Source of the DNA: Rubrivivax sp.
GTDB taxonomy: Bacteria > Pseudomonadota > Gammaproteobacteria > Burkholderiales > Burkholderiaceae_C
Reading direction: 5' to 3'
NCBI GenBank assembly: GCA_021298085.1
Contig: JAJTDE010000007.1
Location: forward strand, 21,931 to 85,930
DNA length: 64,000 nt
In this document: positions 13,245 to 21,887 of the stretch, in pieces
Numbering within the stretch: position 1 is the first letter of the stretch
How the letters are laid out: every line of letters starts with the position of its first letter
Notes under the pieces: generated by a model
The model's database searches: none
Seen by the model: only the letters and a program-made list of their open reading frames with translations
Told to the model about the DNA's origin: nothing
Made by a program: the position numbers and the translations under genes

Positions 13245-13699
13245 GAGCTCTGACCAGCCACCCCATCGTGCGCACCGGCCGCGTCGTGCCTCTGGCCTGG
13301 CGTGGCCAGGTGCGTGGCGTCTCGCTGGTCGAGGTGCTCATCGTCGTCCTGCTCTTCAGTGTTGGGCTGGTCGGCCTGATGGCCATGCAGGCCCGCGCCT
13401 TCCAGTTCTCCGTCAGTGCAGAGGACAGCGGCCGAGCCGCGCTGATGGCCAACGAACTCGCTGCGCAGATGTGGGCAGCGAACACCGTGAGCCTGCCCGC
13501 TGCAGCGGTCGAGGCCTGGAAGGAACGTGTGGCCGACAGCGCGCGCAGCGGGCTGCCCAACAGCGCGGCCAGCGTGAGCGTGAACAACGGCGTGGCCAGG
13601 ATCAGCATCCAGTGGCGCGCACCGCGGACCCCCGTAGGCCAGGAAAGCCGCTACCTGACCGATGTGATGCTGGCCGCACCCGCGCCCCCTGGCCCCTGA
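13232..13699 (+). CDS. pilV: Type IV pilus modification protein PilV
   Basis: A 155-residue minor pilin. The leader ends 'QVRG' before 'VSLVEVLIVVLLFSVGLVGLMAMQA', with glutamate at +5 and valine at +1. The 'GLVGLMAMQARAFQ' continuation is the PilV hallmark, followed by 'RAALMANELAAQMWA'. PilV is part of the priming complex at the pilus tip. The start is ATG 13232, which overlaps fimT by 13 bases; GTG 13241, overlapping the fimT stop as GTGA, is an alternative. The leader before the cleavage site is long (about 28 residues) and arginine-rich. Confidence 0.85.
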   Translation: MPIVRALTSHPIVRTGRVVPLAWRGQVRGVSLVEVLIVVLLFSVGLVGLMAMQARAFQFSVSAEDSGRAALMANELAAQMWAANTVSLPAAAVEAWKERVADSARSGLPNSAASVSVNNGVARISIQWRAPRTPVGQESRYLTDVMLAAPAPPGP

Positions 13700-13726
13700 G
13701 CAGAACCCGACCACGCAAGCACCGCC

Positions 13727-14896
13727 ATGGCGTCCGACACTCCCCCTTCCCTCCCCCCACGACAACCGGGCCACCGGTCGTCGGGCTTCAGCATCGTTGA
13801 GCTTCTGGTGGCCCTGGCCATCGGGATGGCCCTTACCGCGGCCATCACGATGGTGATGATGCGCCATGACGCCAGCCGTCGCATGCTGACCAGCTCCAAC
13901 GACAGCCAGCTCAACGCCAACTACCTGGGTTATGTGCTGGATCGGGCCTTGCGCAATGCCGGAACGGGCTTCGCGCAAGGCTGGCGTACCAACTACGGTT
14001 GCCTGCTGCACGCGTCTCGCAGCGGTACGCAGTTGCTGCCCAGGACAGCCGGCTTTCCGGCCCCATTTGGCAGTGTCAGCGGTCAGGTACGCCTGGCCCC
14101 GCTGATCATCCACGCCGGCGCTGGCGCTGGCGGCAGCGACATCATCATGGTGGCCGCGGGCGCATCCGGGCTGGGCGAATCCGCATCGCGTGTCCTGCCC
14201 GGCTCAGCCACGTCGACATCGGTCCTCATCCCCACCACCGTGGGCATGCGCGGCAACGACCTGGTGCTGGTGGCCGAGGCCGGCATGGGGTGCATGGTTC
14301 AGCAGATGGCAGCGCCCTTCACGGGCGGCGCCACGCAGCTCGTGACCACGGGCGGCGCCTACGCCGCATCCACCATCGCAGGTGTCAACCTGAATGGCTA
14401 CAGCGGTGCTGCGACGCTGAGCATGCTCGGCAATTCCACGGGCAACCAGCCCCAGCTTCAGCTGATCGGTCTGGGCGATGCCGGCACCTTGTTCTCGCAC
14501 GACCTGTTGCGCCTGGACGGGGCCGACGCCGCCAGGCCCATGGCCAATGGCGTGGCCGACTTTCAGGCGCTGTACGGCATCGACACCAACAACGACGGCG
14601 AGCTGGACAACTGGGTCTCACCCGCAGATGCCGGGTGGACTGCGGCAGAACTGCAGAACGGCAGCGATGCGGCACGCGACAGGCTGCTGACCATCATGGC
14701 CGTGCGCCTCGGCCTGGTCCTGCGCGACGACCGCATCGAGCGCGAGACGGTCAGCGCAGCCGGCCTGACGCTGTTCGCCGACCTGCCAGCGGCCGTGCGC
14801 ACCACGCGCAGCCTGAGCAGCGACGAGCAGCGCATGCGGCACAGGATCCTTGAGATGACGATCCCGATGCGGAACAACATTCACCAGGCACGCTGA
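13727..14896 (+). CDS. pilW: Type IV pilus minor pilin PilW
   Basis: A 389-residue minor pilin with the leader ending 'RSSG' before 'FSIVELLVALAIGMALTAAI'. 'FSIVELLVALAIGM' is the classic PilW signature. A large glycine- and alanine-rich globular region follows, with 'NYLGYVLDRALRNAGTGFAQG' near residue 65 and a final section 'LTIMAVRLGLVLRDDRIERE' typical of PilW. It belongs to the priming and tip complex with PilX and PilY1. The spacing is 27 bases from pilV and 2 bases to pilX, consistent with one operon. Confidence 0.87.
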   Translation: MASDTPPSLPPRQPGHRSSGFSIVELLVALAIGMALTAAITMVMMRHDASRRMLTSSNDSQLNANYLGYVLDRALRNAGTGFAQGWRTNYGCLLHASRSGTQLLPRTAGFPAPFGSVSGQVRLAPLIIHAGAGAGGSDIIMVAAGASGLGESASRVLPGSATSTSVLIPTTVGMRGNDLVLVAEAGMGCMVQQMAAPFTGGATQLVTTGGAYAASTIAGVNLNGYSGAATLSMLGNSTGNQPQLQLIGLGDAGTLFSHDLLRLDGADAARPMANGVADFQALYGIDTNNDGELDNWVSPADAGWTAAELQNGSDAARDRLLTIMAVRLGLVLRDDRIERETVSAAGLTLFADLPAAVRTTRSLSSDEQRMRHRILEMTIPMRNNIHQAR

Positions 14897-14898
14897 CC

Positions 14899-15576
14899 AT
14901 GAGTGCACCCGGCCACGACCGACGCCTGCATCCCCACGGCGTCAGCACAACACGTTTATCGCGACCCCCGCGGCTGGCTGCCGGTCAGCGCGGCGTGGTC
15001 CTGCTGTTCGGCATGATTGCACTGGTGGTGCTGCTGATCGGCACCACGGCGCTGGTGCGGTCCATGAACACCTCGCTGATGACAGCCGGCAACTTCGGCT
15101 TCAAGCGCGACCTGACCAACCAGGGTGAACGTGCGATCCGGGTCGTGCTGCAGGCCCTGCAGACGGGCGCACTGACCAGCGAGGCCACGCGTGAGTCCAA
15201 TCAGGTCAACAGCAACTACAGCGCCAGTCTGCTGCCCAGCAACCCCCAGGGAATACCGCTGGCGCTGCTGACCGATGGGGCCTTCGCCGCCGTGGGTGTC
15301 AGCAGCAACGACATCTCCGTGGCCGACATGGGCATCACCGTGCGTTATGTGGTGGACCGCATCAGTGCGGCCGCAGGCCCCGCCGACACCAGCAACACGG
15401 TGATGGCCGACAACACCGTGCCCTCGGGTGGCAGCGGCAGCGAACTGATGACCGCCATGGACAGCTCCAGCGGTGGCCAGGGAGCCCTCGCGCCACAGGT
15501 GGTCTACCGCATCAGCGTGCGCGTCACGGGCCCGCGCAATACGCAGTCGTTCTACCAGTCCACGTTGAAGCTTTGA
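14899..15576 (+). CDS. pilX: Type IV pilus minor pilin PilX
   Basis: A 225-residue protein with a 31-residue leader ending 'GQRG', then 'VVLLFGMIALVVLLIGTTALVRSMNTS'. As in other PilX/GspK-like pilins, glutamate +5 is absent. The pattern 'MNTSLMTAGNFGFKRDLTNQGERAI' near residue 56 is typical of betaproteobacterial PilX, and the extreme C-terminus 'TQSFYQSTLKL' is a standard PilX ending. The lack of Glu5 suggests a tip position. It begins 2 bases after pilW, and its stop is followed by pilY1 within about 80 bases. Confidence 0.85.
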   Translation: MSAPGHDRRLHPHGVSTTRLSRPPRLAAGQRGVVLLFGMIALVVLLIGTTALVRSMNTSLMTAGNFGFKRDLTNQGERAIRVVLQALQTGALTSEATRESNQVNSNYSASLLPSNPQGIPLALLTDGAFAAVGVSSNDISVADMGITVRYVVDRISAAAGPADTSNTVMADNTVPSGGSGSELMTAMDSSSGGQGALAPQVVYRISVRVTGPRNTQSFYQSTLKL

Positions 15577-15653
15577 TCGCCTTGAGGCCCACACCGGCCG
15601 ACCCAACCGCTCAATCGCCTGATCTCTCTCGCACCACAGAGGACACCACCACC

Positions 15654-18600
15654 ATGCCCACTTTGCTGCGCAAACACTTCCCCAACCTGGCGCGCCGCGC
15701 GGCCGTGGCCGTCACGACGGCCTTGCTGACGGCCAGCGTGATGGCCACCACGCCGCTGGCCGATCAACCGGTCTTCAGTGCCACCTCGGTGCCGGGCAAC
15801 ATCGCCCTGGCCCTGTCGGTGGAGTTCCCTACCGCGGTGAGCGTGGCCCACACCGACAACACCTTCAAGCCGGACGATCGTTACATGGGTTACTTTGACC
15901 CGGAGAAGTGCTACCTGTACTACCGCTCCAGCAACGAGGCTGCGCAACGGGACAGCCACTTCTATCCCTCGGGCACCGCCAGCGCCAGACTGTGCACCGG
16001 CACCCAGGACGGCAAGTGGAGTGGCAACTTCCTGAACTGGGCCACGATGCAGACCATCGACCCGTTCCGCTGGGTGCTCACCGGGGGTTACCGCTCCAAG
16101 GACGACGTGGGCATGACCTTGATCGAGAAGGCGTGGGCTTCGGGACAAGGCGGCGCCGGCAACTTTCCGAATCGCACCCTCAACGTATCCTCTGCGGTCA
16201 GCAACGTCACCCCCTTCAACCGCAGCCAGTTCAACATGCGCATCCATGGCCTGGGCAATGCGATGCGGTTCTCGATCAATGGCGATGTCAACAGCACGCC
16301 AACCCACTACAGCGACGGCACGCAACTGAACGACAACACAACGTACGAGATGATCGTCAGGGTCCGGGTCTGTGACACCACCAGTGGCGCCGGTCCGCTG
16401 GAGAGCAACTGCACACGGTACGGGAACGGTGACTACAAACCCACCGGACTGATGCAGCAGTACGCCGAGCAGATCCGCTTCAGCGCATTTGGCTACCTGA
16501 ACGACAGCAACATCTACCGCGACGGCGGTGTGCTGCGCGCACGCCAGAAGTTTGTCGGCCCGAAGCTCATCGCCCCAGGGGCGCCGGCCAGCAGCAACCC
16601 GGCCGCCGAATGGGACGCCCACACGGGCATCTTCATCCGAAACCCTGACAGCGCCGACGCCATCAACACCAACACTGCCTTCGGCGTGTCGATCGCCGAC
16701 AGCGGCGTCATCAACTACCTCAACAAGTTCGGACAGATCACCCCCGGAAACTACAAGAAGTACGACAACGTCACGGAGATGTACTACGCTGCCCTGCGCT
16801 ACTTCAGGAAGCTGGGCAATGTGGCTGAGTGGACCAGCATGAGTGGCGCCAGTACAGCCACCAAGTCCACCTGGGTCGACGGCTTTCCGGTGATCACCAA
16901 CTGGGACGATCCAATCCAGTATTCCTGCCAGCGCAACTTCATCCTCGGGATCGGCGACGTCAATACCCACGCCGACCGAAACTTGCCGGGCGCCAGCGGC
17001 ACCTACGAGCCCTCCCAGCCCGCCGCGGTGACGGCCGACACGACGGTCAATGCCGTGACGGCCACCAACAAGGTGGGCCAGCTGCACGGGGTCGGCGACA
17101 TCGGCAACACGCAGCTCTACAGCGGCGCCCTGATGGCAGGGCTGGCCTACGACGCCAACACCCAGGACATTCGCCCCGACGACCCTGCCGACCTGCTGCG
17201 CACCAAGGGGCGCCAGTCGGTGCAGACGTATTGGCTGGACGTGCTGGAGTTCCAGACCTACCAGAAAGACAACAAGTACTACCTGGCCACCAAGTACGGC
17301 GGCTTTGGCGTGCCCGAAGGCTTTGACGCCTACGGCCGCACGACCGACATCCCGACGCAATGGTGGCGCACCAACACCGACCTGGTGGGCACACAGCCCC
17401 GGCCCGACACCTACTTCATCGCATCCAGGCCCGATCAGATCGTGACTGGCCTCACCCAGGCCTTTGCCAACATCGCGTCCCGGCTGAAGGCCTTCACGAC
17501 CTCGTTTGCGACCTCGCTGCCGCAGGTCTCGGCGAGCGGCGCCGCCAGCTACGCCACCCAGTTCGACTCTCGCGGCTGGACCGGCGAGCTGATGGCCAAC
17601 CAGACCACCATCGATGCCAGCTCCGGGCTGCCCAAGCAGACCGAAGCCTGGCGCTTCTCCTCGCTGCTGGACACACAGGCGAGCGGCGATGGCTGGGATA
17701 CGAAAAGGCACATCGCGACCTGGAATACCGCGGCACGCTCGCCGGCGGCCTTCAGGCTGGCCTCCCTGGGCACCGCACAGGCAGCCGCGCTGGACACCAC
17801 GGCGCGGCCCGGCAATGACGCACAGGACCTGCTGAACTACCTGCGAGGCGAAAAGCTCCACGAGCGTTCTTCCACGGGGAGCGGCAGTGCGCGCGCTTAC
17901 CGTGACCGCAGCTCGAACATGGGCGACGTGGGGAACTTCAAGGCACGTGCAGTGGGCCGCCCCGATGCACCCTATTCCAACTCGACCAACCCGGGGTACT
18001 CGGACTTCAAGGCCGACAAGTCCTCCCGGCCGACCGTGGTCTATGTCGGCACCAATGCGGGCATGGTGCACGCCGTGCACGGCGCGCTCACCGGCGTCAA
18101 TGCCGGCCGCGAGCTCTTCGCCTATGTGCCGGGTGCCCTCTTCACCGGCCCCAGCGGGGCACCGTCCACCAATGGCCTGCAGGCCCTGGCCAACCCCGAG
18201 TACCAGCACCGCAACTTCGTCGACGCCACACCCACCGTGGCGGATGTGGACTTCGGCCGTACCTCGGGAGGCAGTGGCACTGACTGGCGAACCGTGCTCG
18301 TAGGCGGGCTGGGCAAGGGCGGCCGCGCCGTCTATGCCCTGGACATCACCAACCCGGCCGATGTGACGATAGAAGCCGATGCCGTGTCACGCGTGCTCTG
18401 GGAGTTCACCGACCCCGACCTCGGGTTTGTCTATGGCGAGCCGGCCATCGTCAAGACACGCAGGCATGGTTGGGTGGTCATCGTCGCATCGGGCTACAAC
18501 AACGCCGATGGGGGGGGCTACCTGTTCTTCATCAACCCCCGCACTGGCGTGTTGCTGGACAAGGTGTCCACCGGCGTCGGAACGGCGTCGGCCCAGGCCG

Positions 18601-19439
18601 GCATGGCCCATGTCCAGCCCTTCCTGCTCGACCGTACCGACGGCACGGCCGACGCCGTCTACGCCGGTGACCTGCTGGGCAACCTGTGGCGCTTTGACGT
18701 CTCCGCCGATGGCTCGCTGCCTGCGCCATTGCTGATGGCCGAACTGCGCGACAGCTCCGCCAACCCGCTGCCCGTGACGAGCCGGCCTCTGGTGGTGGTG
18801 CATCCCGAGAACGGGCGCCGCTACGTGACTGTGGGTACCGGTCGCCTGTTGGACGTCTCTGACACCAGCAGTGCGCAGCAACAGCGCTTCTTTGCCATCA
18901 TGGATGGCAACGCATCCAAGTTCTCCCGCAGCAACGGGGCTGATCTGCCCAGCGGCATCAGCTGGCCCATCCGCACCGCACAACTCAGGCAACTCACCGA
19001 CCTGACCCAGAAGGTGGTCCTGAACCTCAACACCGAAGTCGGTTGGTACTACGACCTGGGGCTGGCCGCGGGTGTCGGTTGGCGCGTGATCTCCGACGCC
19101 ACGTCGTTCTACGGCACCGTGGCCTTCTCAGCCATGCAGCCTGGCGGCTCGACCAATCCCTGCGAGCCAGGTGGCAACAACCGCGTCTTTGCGATCGACC
19201 TGGGCAGCGGGCAGAGCAAGCTCACCAGCACCGCCAACCCGACGGCCACGACACCTGTGGTGCAGTATGTGTCGGTCCTGCCAGGCGTGGTCACCGACCT
19301 GCGCTTCTACAGCGTCAACGGCAAGGCCCGGCTGATCGGTGGCTCCGATTCAGGGGGCACCGGTGTGATGCATGGGTCTTGGGGCACCAGCGGTGCCATG
19401 CGGCGCATGAACTGGCGCGAAGTGATCCTCAACGAGTGA
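15654..19439 (+). CDS. pilY1: Pilus tip adhesin/assembly protein PilY1
   Basis: A 1261-residue exported protein. After the signal peptide (ending near 'SVMATTPLADQP') comes an N-terminal region beginning 'SVPGNIALALSVEFPTAVS', the usual PilY1 start, with 'YYRSSNEAA' and 'WSGNFLNWATMQTIDPFRW'. From about residue 800 there is the PilY1 C-terminal beta-propeller ('PTVVYVGTNAGMVHAVHG', 'WRTVLVGGLGKGGRAVYALDITNP', 'YAGDLLGNLWRFDVS'). PilY1 caps the pilus with the minor pilins and controls extension. ATG 15654 is chosen because it is followed directly by a signal peptide; the frame is open from a TTG at 15573. The 3' end overlaps the convergent RAYT-like gene by 11 bases. Confidence 0.9.
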   Translation: MPTLLRKHFPNLARRAAVAVTTALLTASVMATTPLADQPVFSATSVPGNIALALSVEFPTAVSVAHTDNTFKPDDRYMGYFDPEKCYLYYRSSNEAAQRDSHFYPSGTASARLCTGTQDGKWSGNFLNWATMQTIDPFRWVLTGGYRSKDDVGMTLIEKAWASGQGGAGNFPNRTLNVSSAVSNVTPFNRSQFNMRIHGLGNAMRFSINGDVNSTPTHYSDGTQLNDNTTYEMIVRVRVCDTTSGAGPLESNCTRYGNGDYKPTGLMQQYAEQIRFSAFGYLNDSNIYRDGGVLRARQKFVGPKLIAPGAPASSNPAAEWDAHTGIFIRNPDSADAINTNTAFGVSIADSGVINYLNKFGQITPGNYKKYDNVTEMYYAALRYFRKLGNVAEWTSMSGASTATKSTWVDGFPVITNWDDPIQYSCQRNFILGIGDVNTHADRNLPGASGTYEPSQPAAVTADTTVNAVTATNKVGQLHGVGDIGNTQLYSGALMAGLAYDANTQDIRPDDPADLLRTKGRQSVQTYWLDVLEFQTYQKDNKYYLATKYGGFGVPEGFDAYGRTTDIPTQWWRTNTDLVGTQPRPDTYFIASRPDQIVTGLTQAFANIASRLKAFTTSFATSLPQVSASGAASYATQFDSRGWTGELMANQTTIDASSGLPKQTEAWRFSSLLDTQASGDGWDTKRHIATWNTAARSPAAFRLASLGTAQAAALDTTARPGNDAQDLLNYLRGEKLHERSSTGSGSARAYRDRSSNMGDVGNFKARAVGRPDAPYSNSTNPGYSDFKADKSSRPTVVYVGTNAGMVHAVHGALTGVNAGRELFAYVPGALFTGPSGAPSTNGLQALANPEYQHRNFVDATPTVADVDFGRTSGGSGTDWRTVLVGGLGKGGRAVYALDITNPADVTIEADAVSRVLWEFTDPDLGFVYGEPAIVKTRRHGWVVIVASGYNNADGGGYLFFINPRTGVLLDKVSTGVGTASAQAGMAHVQPFLLDRTDGTADAVYAGDLLGNLWRFDVSADGSLPAPLLMAELRDSSANPLPVTSRPLVVVHPENGRRYVTVGTGRLLDVSDTSSAQQQRFFAIMDGNASKFSRSNGADLPSGISWPIRTAQLRQLTDLTQKVVLNLNTEVGWYYDLGLAAGVGWRVISDATSFYGTVAFSAMQPGGSTNPCEPGGNNRVFAIDLGSGQSKLTSTANPTATTPVVQYVSVLPGVVTDLRFYSVNGKARLIGGSDSGGTGVMHGSWGTSGAMRRMNWREVILNE

Positions 19440-20118
19440 GGATCGGCGCGCGAGTGGCCCGCTTCGGTGGCCGGCCCCGCGGGCGCAATTGCAAAGGCAC
19501 CGGCGTCAAGGGCTGCAACTGTGTGCGCCAGCCGTCTTCGCCCAGAGGGCGGCCGCTGCGCAGCGCACGCCTCAGGGCGACGCTCTGGGCATCGCTGAGG
19601 CCGCCATCGATCAGCAACTGCCAGCGTGCTTGCCGCTCGAAGGGTGTGTTGCCCAGCGTCCAGTACGACTGGGGGTCAGCCACACCGTGGACCTCTCCCT
19701 GCCCCAGATGGTGTGCACGGGTGCTCAAGCCAGGGTGCTCCGGCACGCTGCGTTCGAGCCAGACCAGGGCGAGGCGCTCCCAGTGCCCAGGCTGAACAAC
19801 CGCGCTGCGAAAGCGGCCATCCCACAGCGTGCCATTGCGGCCATGGCGGGCGTTGAACCAGGCCACGTAGCGACGCCCCATGTCCTGGACAAGCCGTGCC
19901 AATGCGGCCGCCTCATGGGGCGTGGCCAACAGGGCATACCAGGTAGGCGACACATGCCAGCCGTGCAGCAGCACACGCTGGGTGGCGGCCACCTCGCGCA
20001 CCATCGCCTGCCACTGCTGGGCATCGCGCGCATCGTGCACCACAGCCTGGCCGTTATGCCCGCCCTGCAACACCAGGTGCGCGAGCCCCGGAATCACGAT
20101 GCGTGGATGGCGCGCCAT
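19429..20118 (-). CDS. RAYT-family (IS200-like) transposase homologue, HUH motif lost
   Basis: A 229-residue relative of REP-associated tyrosine transposases (Y1_Tnp). The family framework is clear: 'RIVIPGLAHLVLQGGHNGQ' at the N-terminus, 'GRRYVAWFNARHGRNGTLWDGRF' with the putative catalytic Tyr84, and 'ALVWLERSVPEHPGL' where relatives have 'Y.E.NPVRAGLV'. The expected metal-binding motif (P-N-H-V-H-L-L) reads P-T-W-Y-A-L-L around residues 58-64, so both histidines are missing. The protein is therefore probably not an active transposase. The reading frame is intact, which suggests either recent decay or retention for another role such as DNA binding. It lies between pilY1 (convergent, 11-base overlap) and aroB (13 bases upstream). 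Confidence 0.75.
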   Translation of the reverse strand: MARHPRIVIPGLAHLVLQGGHNGQAVVHDARDAQQWQAMVREVAATQRVLLHGWHVSPTWYALLATPHEAAALARLVQDMGRRYVAWFNARHGRNGTLWDGRFRSAVVQPGHWERLALVWLERSVPEHPGLSTRAHHLGQGEVHGVADPQSYWTLGNTPFERQARWQLLIDGGLSDAQSVALRRALRSGRPLGEDGWRTQLQPLTPVPLQLRPRGRPPKRATRAPILTR

Positions 20119-20131
20119 GGCTGCCCGCGAC

Positions 20132-21232
20132 TCAGGCTTTGCAGCGCCGCTCGATCACCTCGGCCACCAGGGCGGCATCTGCACCCTGCACAACCGCCTC
20201 TCCCAGGCGCTTCAGCAGCACATAGCGGATGCGCCCCTCCAATGACTTCTTGTCATGCCCCATCAACTCGAGGTAGCGCGACGCGCCGAGCGCTGGCCCC
20301 TGGACGGGCAGACCGGCGCGCTGCACGAGGTGCTCCAACCGGGCGGCCAGACCAGGGTCGATCAAGCCCAGGCGAACGGACAGGTCGGCAGCCATCAGCA
20401 TCCCGCAACCCACCGCTTCGCCATGGAGCCATTGCCCATAGCCCAAGCCGGTCTCGATCGCGTGGCCGAAGGTGTGGCCAAAGTTCAGGATGGCGCGCAG
20501 CCCTGACTCTCGCTCGTCGGCACCCACCACCTCGGCCTTGATCTCGCAGGCACGTTGCACGGCATGGGCCAGGGCCGCCGGGTCCCGCGCCAGCAGCGCG
20601 TCCAGGTTCTGCTCGAGCCAGCCAAAGAACCCCGCATCGGCAATCGGCCCGTACTTGATGACTTCACCCAGGCCCGCGCTGAACTCGCGGTCCGGCAGGG
20701 TGTCGAGTGTGGCCAGGTCACACAGCACGCGCAGTGGCTGGTAGAACAGCCCGATCATGTTCTTGCCCAGCGGGTGGTTGATGGCCGTCTTGCCGCCCAC
20801 CGAGGAGTCCACCTGCGCCAGCAAGGTGGTCGGGATCTGCACAAAGGGCACGCCGCGCATGTAGCAGCCCGCGGCAAATCCGGTCATGTCACCGACGACC
20901 CCGCCCCCCAGTGCATACAGGACCGTGTGCCGGTCAGCGCCCGCGCCGAGCAGGGCGTCAAAAATACGGTTCAGCGCAGGCCAATCCTTGTGCACTTCGC
21001 CGTCCGGCAGGCTGAGCAGCTCGACGTGCGCGTGTCGCTGCCGCAGTCGGGCCAGGACCGGCGCCGCCCAGAGCGGCGCCACTGTCTCGTTGCTCACCAC
21101 CAGCGCGCGGTGCGAGCGGGGCAGCCCTTCCCAGCTGGACGGGTCATCCAGCAGTGAACGGCCGATCAGGATGTCGTACTCTGCCGAGGCGGCCTTGACA
21201 GAGACACGGGTAGGGGCAACAGAAGCGCTCAT
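20132..21232 (-). CDS. aroB: 3-dehydroquinate synthase
   Basis: A 366-residue AroB. NAD- and metal-binding segments are visible: '[21 protein letters not shown]', '[55 protein letters not shown]' (landmark near residues 95-150), 'GLGEVIKYG', '[12 protein letters not shown]' and 'HGEAVGCGM'. It converts DAHP to 3-dehydroquinate in the shikimate pathway. Start ATG 21232 is chosen from the family N-terminus; an open frame reaches 225 bases further but is arginine/tryptophan-rich non-family sequence. It follows aroK (46-base gap) in the usual pilQ-aroK-aroB order. Confidence 0.94.
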   Translation of the reverse strand: MSASVAPTRVSVKAASAEYDILIGRSLLDDPSSWEGLPRSHRALVVSNETVAPLWAAPVLARLRQRHAHVELLSLPDGEVHKDWPALNRIFDALLGAGADRHTVLYALGGGVVGDMTGFAAGCYMRGVPFVQIPTTLLAQVDSSVGGKTAINHPLGKNMIGLFYQPLRVLCDLATLDTLPDREFSAGLGEVIKYGPIADAGFFGWLEQNLDALLARDPAALAHAVQRACEIKAEVVGADERESGLRAILNFGHTFGHAIETGLGYGQWLHGEAVGCGMLMAADLSVRLGLIDPGLAARLEHLVQRAGLPVQGPALGASRYLELMGHDKKSLEGRIRYVLLKRLGEAVVQGADAALVAEVIERRCKA

Positions 21233-21278
21233 GGGTCTGCAGTGTAGGGCGCGCGTGGTGCGCCACACCGCGGGGCGC

Positions 21279-21887
21279 TCAGCCCGCCGGCGGCACCAAC
21301 GGGGAGTCAGGCGACGCCGGCCCCTCGAAAGACGCCACGGGTTGAACCGCGTCTTCGCCCAGTTCCAGCTGCATGCGCACCATTGCCACCAGCGTCGCCA
21401 CCGAGGGTCGGGCCGCCTCGACGGTGTAATGCGCGGTCTCGCGGTACAGCGGGTCACGCTCCCGGAACAGGTCGCGCAGCCGTTTCAACGGGTCGGCCAC
21501 CTGCAACAGCGGGCGCTGGGTGTCGTGCCTCAGGCGACGAAACAATTCTTCAGGGGTTGAGCGCAGGTAGATCACGCGCCGGTGCTCACGCAGCACAGTC
21601 CGGTTCTGTGGCCGCAGCACAGCGCCGCCGCCGGTGGCCAAGACCGTGCCGGGCTGTTGCGCAAGCTCTGTCAGCACGCTGCTTTCGAGCTCCCGGAACG
21701 CGGCCTCACCATGGACCTCAAAGAAGTCCCTGACCGGCATCCCCACCCGCTGCTCGATGGCATGGTCGGTGTCGACAAAAAGCAGCCCCAGCTGGCGCGC
21801 CACCAGCCGCCCGACCGTGGACTTGCCACAGCCGGGCATGCCGACAAGGGCGACGGGCTTGGAGGGGCTCAAGTCGCTGGCAGCCAC
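21279..21887 (-). CDS. aroK: Shikimate kinase
   Basis: A 202-residue P-loop kinase. The Walker A is '[11 protein letters not shown]' at about residues 16-26, the shikimate-binding DTD is in 'FVDTDHAIE', the loop 'ATGGGAV' is near residue 83, and the lid arginines are in '[24 protein letters not shown]'. It phosphorylates shikimate with ATP. The start codon lies immediately after the stop of the upstream lipoprotein gene (no gap), suggesting coupled expression from the pil promoter. A C-terminal proline-rich tail of about 25 residues extends beyond the normal kinase end. Confidence 0.93.
   Translation of the reverse strand: MAASDLSPSKPVALVGMPGCGKSTVGRLVARQLGLLFVDTDHAIEQRVGMPVRDFFEVHGEAAFRELESSVLTELAQQPGTVLATGGGAVLRPQNRTVLREHRRVIYLRSTPEELFRRLRHDTQRPLLQVADPLKRLRDLFRERDPLYRETAHYTVEAARPSVATLVAMVRMQLELGEDAVQPVASFEGPASPDSPLVPPAG

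Noticed and set aside
15552-18209. A long minus-strand open frame opposite pilY1
   Set aside because: It is low-complexity valine/glycine/arginine-rich sequence without motifs, and PilY1 features on the plus strand explain the region.
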